Origin: Pseudoduganella lutea
GTDB lineage: Bacteria; Pseudomonadota; Gammaproteobacteria; Burkholderiales; Burkholderiaceae_D
Assembly: GCF_004209755.1 (NCBI RefSeq)
Contig: NZ_CP035913.1
Location: 5,642,001-5,706,000, forward strand
Length of the DNA stretch: 64,000 nt
Direction of reading: 5' to 3'
The notes beneath the pieces were generated by a model, which ran no database searches, was not told the DNA's origin, and saw nothing but the letters and a program-made list of their open reading frames with translations. Below are positions 60,445 to 64,000 of this stretch, one piece after another; position 1 is the first letter of the stretch, and each line of letters starts with the position of its first letter. The translations under genes were made by a program, and so were the position numbers.

Positions 60445-61407
60445 ATGCATGGCGCCCTGAAGAGTTGCCTTGCCAGCGCCTTGCTCGCGCTTGGCACCGC
60501 GGGCCATGCGGCCGGCGCGGAACCCGCGCCGGTACGTATCCTGATGAACTGGTTTGCCCAGCCCGACCAGGCGGGCTATTGGCAGGCGCAGCAGGACAAG
60601 CTGGGCCGCGATGCGGGCATCGCGATCGCCGTCCAGCAGGGTGGCCCGCGCGTCCAGACGATCCCGCAGGTCGCATCGGGCCAGGCCGAATTCGGCATCG
60701 CCAATGCGGACGATTTATTGCTGGCCCGCGCCAAGGGTGCGCCAGTGCGCGCCGTGCTGGCCCACCTCGATTACGTGCCCTACACGCTGGTGTATCACCG
60801 CAACCCGGCGGTGAAGTCGATCGGTGACCTGCGCGACCGCACCTTTGCCGTCAACCTGGGCAGTGCGTACTGGGAATGGGTGCGCCACCACTACCGGCTC
60901 GATGGTGCGCGCACGATTCCCGTCAGCGGCGACCTGGGGCTGTTCCGCAACGATCCGGCGATGGTGCAGCAAGGGTATTCGCTGTACCTGCCGGCCCGCA
61001 TGCAAGGGGCCGGCCTGGCCGTCGGTCAGTTCACGCTGGCGTCGCTGGGCTACCGTTCCTACGGCGTGCTGTTCACGACGGACGAGATGATCCGCACCAG
61101 GCCCGCACTCGTGCGCGCCACGGTGGCCGCGTTGCGGCAAGGCTGGCGCAACTACGCGGCCAACCCGGCCGCGCTGCGCCCGCTGCTGACCGCCATGAAT
61201 GGGCAGATTTCGCCTGCGCTGTACGACTCGTCCAGCCGCGAACTGATCGACACGCAACTGGCCCGCGACCCGGCCCGCTTCGGCTGCATGAGCGCGGCGC
61301 GCTGGCGCGAGCTGGCGGCACAGCTGCGGTCCGTGAAATTCCTGCCGGCCGCCTTCGACGAAAAAACCGCGTTCGACGGCACGCTCGTCCCGGGTTGCGG
61401 CACATGA
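60445..61407 (+). CDS. ABC transporter substrate-binding protein (SsuA/TauA/ThiY-like)
   Basis: Protein of 320 residues. Signal peptide: SCLASALLALGTAGHAAG. The mature part is of the nitrate/sulfonate/NMT1 type: VRILMNWFAQPDQAGYWQAQQDKLGRDAGIAI, VASGQAEFGIANADDLLLARAKG and KSIGDLRDRTFAVNLGSAYWEWV. It delivers a small ligand to the permease at 62185-62982. GGAGGATTG is just before the ATG. Its stop overlaps the ATPase start as ATGA. Ligand identity cannot be read; the context favours an organosulfur or aromatic compound. Confidence 0.88.
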   Translation: MHGALKSCLASALLALGTAGHAAGAEPAPVRILMNWFAQPDQAGYWQAQQDKLGRDAGIAIAVQQGGPRVQTIPQVASGQAEFGIANADDLLLARAKGAPVRAVLAHLDYVPYTLVYHRNPAVKSIGDLRDRTFAVNLGSAYWEWVRHHYRLDGARTIPVSGDLGLFRNDPAMVQQGYSLYLPARMQGAGLAVGQFTLASLGYRSYGVLFTTDEMIRTRPALVRATVAALRQGWRNYAANPAALRPLLTAMNGQISPALYDSSSRELIDTQLARDPARFGCMSAARWRELAAQLRSVKFLPAAFDEKTAFDGTLVPGCGT

Positions 61408-62171
61408 GTGGGCAACTGACTAGGCCAATGAGCGACGGGGCGGGCATCACGCTCGATGGCGTGACGAAGCGCTACGACAATGGCTTGCTGGCGCTGGAAG
61501 CCGTCGACCTGGCACTGCCGGCCGGCTCGTTCACGTCGATCGTCGGCCCCTCCGGCTGCGGCAAGTCCACGCTGCTGCGCATCATCGCCGGCATGGTCGA
61601 GCCCAGTGAAGGGCAGTGCCGGCGCGGCACCGGCATGCCGGCGTTCGTGTTCCAGGAACCGGCGCTGCTGCCGTGGCGCACGGTCGACGGCAATGTGCGC
61701 CTGCTGATGGAGCTCGAGCGCTGGAAGCCGCCAGAGCAGGATGCACGCGCCACCGAAGTGTTGCGGCAGGTCGGCCTGGCCGACTTCGGCCATGCGTATC
61801 CGCACGAACTGTCCGGCGGCATGCGCATGCGGCTCTCGCTGGCCCGTGCGCTGGCCTTGCGCCCCGACCTGCTGCTGCTGGACGAGCCACTGGCCGCCGT
61901 CGACGAGCTGACGCGCGACCTGCTGCAGGAGCAGTTGTCGCAGCTGTGGCGGCAGGCCGGCTGTACCGGCGTGCTGGTCACGCACAACGTGCAGGAAGCA
62001 CTGTTCCTGTCGCAGCGTGTCGTCGTGATGGCGCCGCGGCCGGGCCGCGTCGTGCAGGTGTTCGACGTGCCGTTCCCGTTCCCGCGCGCGCCCGAGTTGC
62101 GCGCCAGCCCGGCATTCGCCGCGCTGTCAGGACAGGTCAGCGCGACACTGCGCGCCTCCACCACTATTTGA
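61404..62171 (+). CDS. ABC transporter ATP-binding protein (SsuB/TauB-like)
   Basis: Protein of 255 residues. Walker A SIVGPSGCGKSTLLR, signature HELSGGMRMRLSLARALAL, Walker B DLLLLDEPLAAVD and switch histidine VLVTHNVQEALFLSQRV. Family features match nitrate/sulfonate/taurine importers. Its start overlaps the binding-protein stop. The permease follows 13 bp later. Confidence 0.92.
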   Translation: MSGQLTRPMSDGAGITLDGVTKRYDNGLLALEAVDLALPAGSFTSIVGPSGCGKSTLLRIIAGMVEPSEGQCRRGTGMPAFVFQEPALLPWRTVDGNVRLLMELERWKPPEQDARATEVLRQVGLADFGHAYPHELSGGMRMRLSLARALALRPDLLLLDEPLAAVDELTRDLLQEQLSQLWRQAGCTGVLVTHNVQEALFLSQRVVVMAPRPGRVVQVFDVPFPFPRAPELRASPAFAALSGQVSATLRASTTI

Positions 62172-62184
62172 AGCACAGGAAATC

Positions 62185-62982
62185 ATGGCTGAACGTTCTC
62201 TCTCGCTGCAACGGATGGCGGCGCAGGCACTGCCCGCGCCGGCGCTGGCACTGGTGGTGCTGGCCGCCTGGCAGGCACTGTGCATGACCGTCTACCAGGG
62301 CAAGGGCTACCTGCTGCCATCGCCGCTGGAGGTGGCGTCGGCCGCGTCGGACCATGCCGGCCTGCTGGCCGCTGCGGCGCTCACCACGCTGCGCGAAGCG
62401 GTGCTCGGCTATGCGCTGGCCGCGCTCTTCGGCATCGCGCTGGCCGCGGCGATGAGCCAGGCGCGCCTGCTGGAACGGTGCCTGTATCCCTACGCCGTAC
62501 TGCTGCAGACCGTGCCCGTGGTGGCGGTGGCGCCGCTGATCGTGCTGTGGAGCGGCTACAACGAGCGCTCCGTGGTGCTGATCGCGCTGATCATGGCGCT
62601 GTTCCCGATCGTGAACAACACGCTGCTCGGCCTGCGGTCGACGCCCCGCCAGCTGCTCGAACTGTTCGCGCTGCACCGAGTGGGGCGCTGGCGCACGTTC
62701 ATCCGCCTGCGCCTGCCAGCAGCGCTGCCCCACGTGATGGCCGGGCTGCGCATCTCAGCGGGCTTGTCCGTGATCGGCGCCATCGTCGGCGAATTCATCA
62801 TCGGGGCCGGGAACTCGGCCGGCGGCCTCGGCGTGCAGATCGTCTTTGCGCAGGGGCGGATGGACACGGCCTTGCTGTTTGCCGAGGTGATCGCGGCAAC
62901 GGTGCTGGGGTTTGGATTATTTGCCGCCGCGAGCGGGGCAGGGCGGGTGCTGTTGCGCAGGTGGCATGAGTCTGCGCATTGA
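62185..62982 (+). CDS. ABC transporter permease (SsuC/TauC-like)
   Basis: Protein of 265 residues with about six membrane helices. The EAA motif is in LFALHRVGRWRTFIRLRLPAALPHVMAGLRISAGLSVIGAIVGEF. That motif and GKGYLLPSPLEVASA near the N-terminus are typical of the nitrate/sulfonate permease family. An AGGAAATC ribosome binding site precedes the ATG. It is last in the porin-ABC operon. Confidence 0.92.
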   Translation: MAERSLSLQRMAAQALPAPALALVVLAAWQALCMTVYQGKGYLLPSPLEVASAASDHAGLLAAAALTTLREAVLGYALAALFGIALAAAMSQARLLERCLYPYAVLLQTVPVVAVAPLIVLWSGYNERSVVLIALIMALFPIVNNTLLGLRSTPRQLLELFALHRVGRWRTFIRLRLPAALPHVMAGLRISAGLSVIGAIVGEFIIGAGNSAGGLGVQIVFAQGRMDTALLFAEVIAATVLGFGLFAAASGAGRVLLRRWHESAH

Positions 62983-63123
62983 TTGCCCCTCCCAGGCCTT
63001 GCGCTATCGCAGAGCTATGTGACTAGCGGAAACATCCAGCCACACCGCCCGCGCCCGGTCGTGCGGCCCCAAAACGGTGCCCGCGCTAGAATGGCGAACA
63101 CCGTTCTTTGAGGGTAAAAAAAC

Positions 63124-63684
63124 ATGAGCGAGGATAAGCAAAAACTCGATGGCGCCGCCTGGTTTACGTTGTCGGGCGATGTCAACAGCGATATGGTGCA
63201 CCGTGTGTTCGAAGCGGTGGCGGACATGACGGAAGATGGCGTGGAGACGGCCCATATCCTGCTGCAGTCGAATGGCGGCTATGTCAGCGATGGCCTGTGT
63301 CTTTACAACTACCTGTCGAACCTGCCGATCAGGATCGTGATGTACAACGGTGGCGCAGTGGCGTCGATCGCGGTGATCCTGTTCCTGTCGGGCCAGGAGC
63401 GCTACGCCAGCGAAACAGGGCGGTTCATGGTGCACAAGTCGCATGCCAGCGCGCCTTCCGGCGCCCGGCCGGATGCGCTGCGCATCATCGTCGAGGGCCT
63501 GCAGGCCGACGATGCGCGCACTGAATCGATTCTGCGCCAGCACGTGCAGCTGAGCGACGAGCACTGGCTCGTGCATGCCCATGCCGACCTGCACCTGACT
63601 GCACACGACGCGGCGAAGGTGGGGCTCGTCAATGAAGTGCGTAACTTCCGGCCGCCCAAAGGCAAGCGCGTGACCAACATCTAG
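63124..63684 (+). CDS. ClpP-like serine peptidase, stand-alone
   Basis: Protein of 186 residues of the ClpP/crotonase-like clan. The N-terminal FTLSGDVNSDMVHRVFEAV matches ClpP, and the catalytic set is S81 in GGAVASIAVILF, H104 in FMVHKSHA and probably D155 in HAHADLHLT. S-H and H-D spacings (23 and about 51) are close to those in ClpP. The residue before and after S81 differs from the usual G-x-A-S-M-G: here V-A-S-I-A. No AAA+ partner (ClpX/ClpA) is next to it, so it is not the housekeeping ClpP. A shift in specificity is likely. Confidence 0.82.
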   Translation: MSEDKQKLDGAAWFTLSGDVNSDMVHRVFEAVADMTEDGVETAHILLQSNGGYVSDGLCLYNYLSNLPIRIVMYNGGAVASIAVILFLSGQERYASETGRFMVHKSHASAPSGARPDALRIIVEGLQADDARTESILRQHVQLSDEHWLVHAHADLHLTAHDAAKVGLVNEVRNFRPPKGKRVTNI

Positions 63685-63737
63685 CGTCCTGACTCAGCCC
63701 ATCGGGCCGCCAGCCATCGCATAGCCGGGAACTGATA

Positions 63738-63778
63738 AGAAAAAAGCTTGGAACGGCGCTACCTTTCCAAGCTTTTCT
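63738..63778. terminator. Bidirectional terminator between the ClpP-like and KGG genes
   Basis: AAAAGCTTGGAA and TTTCCAAGCTTTTC pair as a long stem with a 10-base loop, with A run before and T run after. Confidence 0.85.
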
Positions 63779-63829
63779 CATGGTGAGGCATCCTGTTGGC
63801 GATGCCCGGTGCCCGCCTTGCGGCAGGGA

Positions 63830-64000
63830 TTACTTCTTCGAGCCGGACTTCTTGTTGTCGTTCTTGTGGCTTTGACGGCCGGCCTCGGCGTGCTGCTCCG
63901 GCGTGCCGCCCTGGGTGCCGCCCGACTTGGAACCCTGGTTGCCGGACTGCTTGGAGCCGCTGGACGAAGAACCCTGCTTGTTGCCACCACTTTTCTGATT
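63830..64000 (-). CDS. Partial KGG-repeat stress-type protein (5' end outside window)
   Basis: The minus-strand frame from the right edge to the TAA at 63830 is open for 56 residues and has no start inside the window. It reads NQKSGGNKQGSSSSG, then GSKSGGTQGGTPEQHAEAGR and ends KNDNKKSGSKK. The GGTPEQHAEAGRQSHKND block is the KGG/con-10-type repeat of small hydrophilic general-stress proteins. The protein is glycine-, serine- and lysine-rich and probably disordered. Confidence 0.78.
   Translation of the reverse strand, partial: NQKSGGNKQGSSSSGSKQSGNQGSKSGGTQGGTPEQHAEAGRQSHKNDNKKSGSKK

Overview
The window looks like chromosomal DNA from a GC-rich betaproteobacterium of the Oxalobacteraceae (Massilia / Pseudoduganella / Duganella type). 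This is an inference from gene content and order: thrS-infC-rpmI-rplT-pheS-pheT-ihfA-merR, a RelA of the monofunctional type, a PEP-CTERM protein pair, a type IV minor pilin operon ending in pilY1, and a glycine-riboswitch-controlled gcvTHP operon. No phage, integrase, transposase, CRISPR array or rRNA gene was seen.

Layout. 1-2.6 kb: a RidA-like protein, a PAS-LuxR regulator and a divergent 3-oxoacid CoA-transferase pair (scoAB). 2.6-5.1 kb: an unknown secreted protein and the C4-dicarboxylate carrier DctA. 5.1-14.0 kb: two tandem, diverged copies of one cassette. Each has a PEP-CTERM secreted protein and a large S8 (subtilisin-type) protease overlapping by ATGA, two LacI-like palindromes about 165 bp apart in the promoter region, and a related inverted repeat just after the protease. 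14.0-19.7 kb: 3-hydroxybutyrate dehydrogenase, alpha/beta hydrolase, RidA, RelA and a cation diffusion facilitator. 19.9-28.5 kb: two identical tRNA-Val(GAC) genes, then the translation cluster, including an infC that starts with ATA and a structured element after it.

28.6-31.7 kb: a NarL-type response regulator, a CHASE3 histidine kinase and a convergent Crp/Fnr regulator. 32.3-40.2 kb: a pilin operon (pilE-like, fimT, pilV, pilW, pilX, pilY1) with mostly overlapping starts and stops. 40.3-46.6 kb: prfC (RF3), a GT1 glycosyltransferase, a YtrA-type GntR regulator with its ABC transporter, and a secreted cupin. 46.7-52.1 kb: the least familiar region. A membrane-anchored winged-helix / STAND ATPase / TPR regulator overlaps a 57-residue protein and faces two unrecognised genes across a promoter carrying three CCGGAAGG repeats at 10-11 bp spacing. 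52.1-57.0 kb: gcvT-gcvH-gcvP with a strong promoter and tandem glycine riboswitch. 57.1-63.0 kb: a LysR regulator divergent from a porin, arylsulfotransferase-like protein and ABC importer operon. 63.1-64.0 kb: a ClpP-like peptidase and a partial KGG-type stress protein.

The strongest candidates for an undescribed system are (a) the duplicated PEP-CTERM / S8 protease cassette with its twin-operator promoter and (b) the wHTH-STAND-TPR regulator with its two unknown divergent genes and helically phased repeats. All functional statements are read from sequence motifs and family knowledge; no database search was run.
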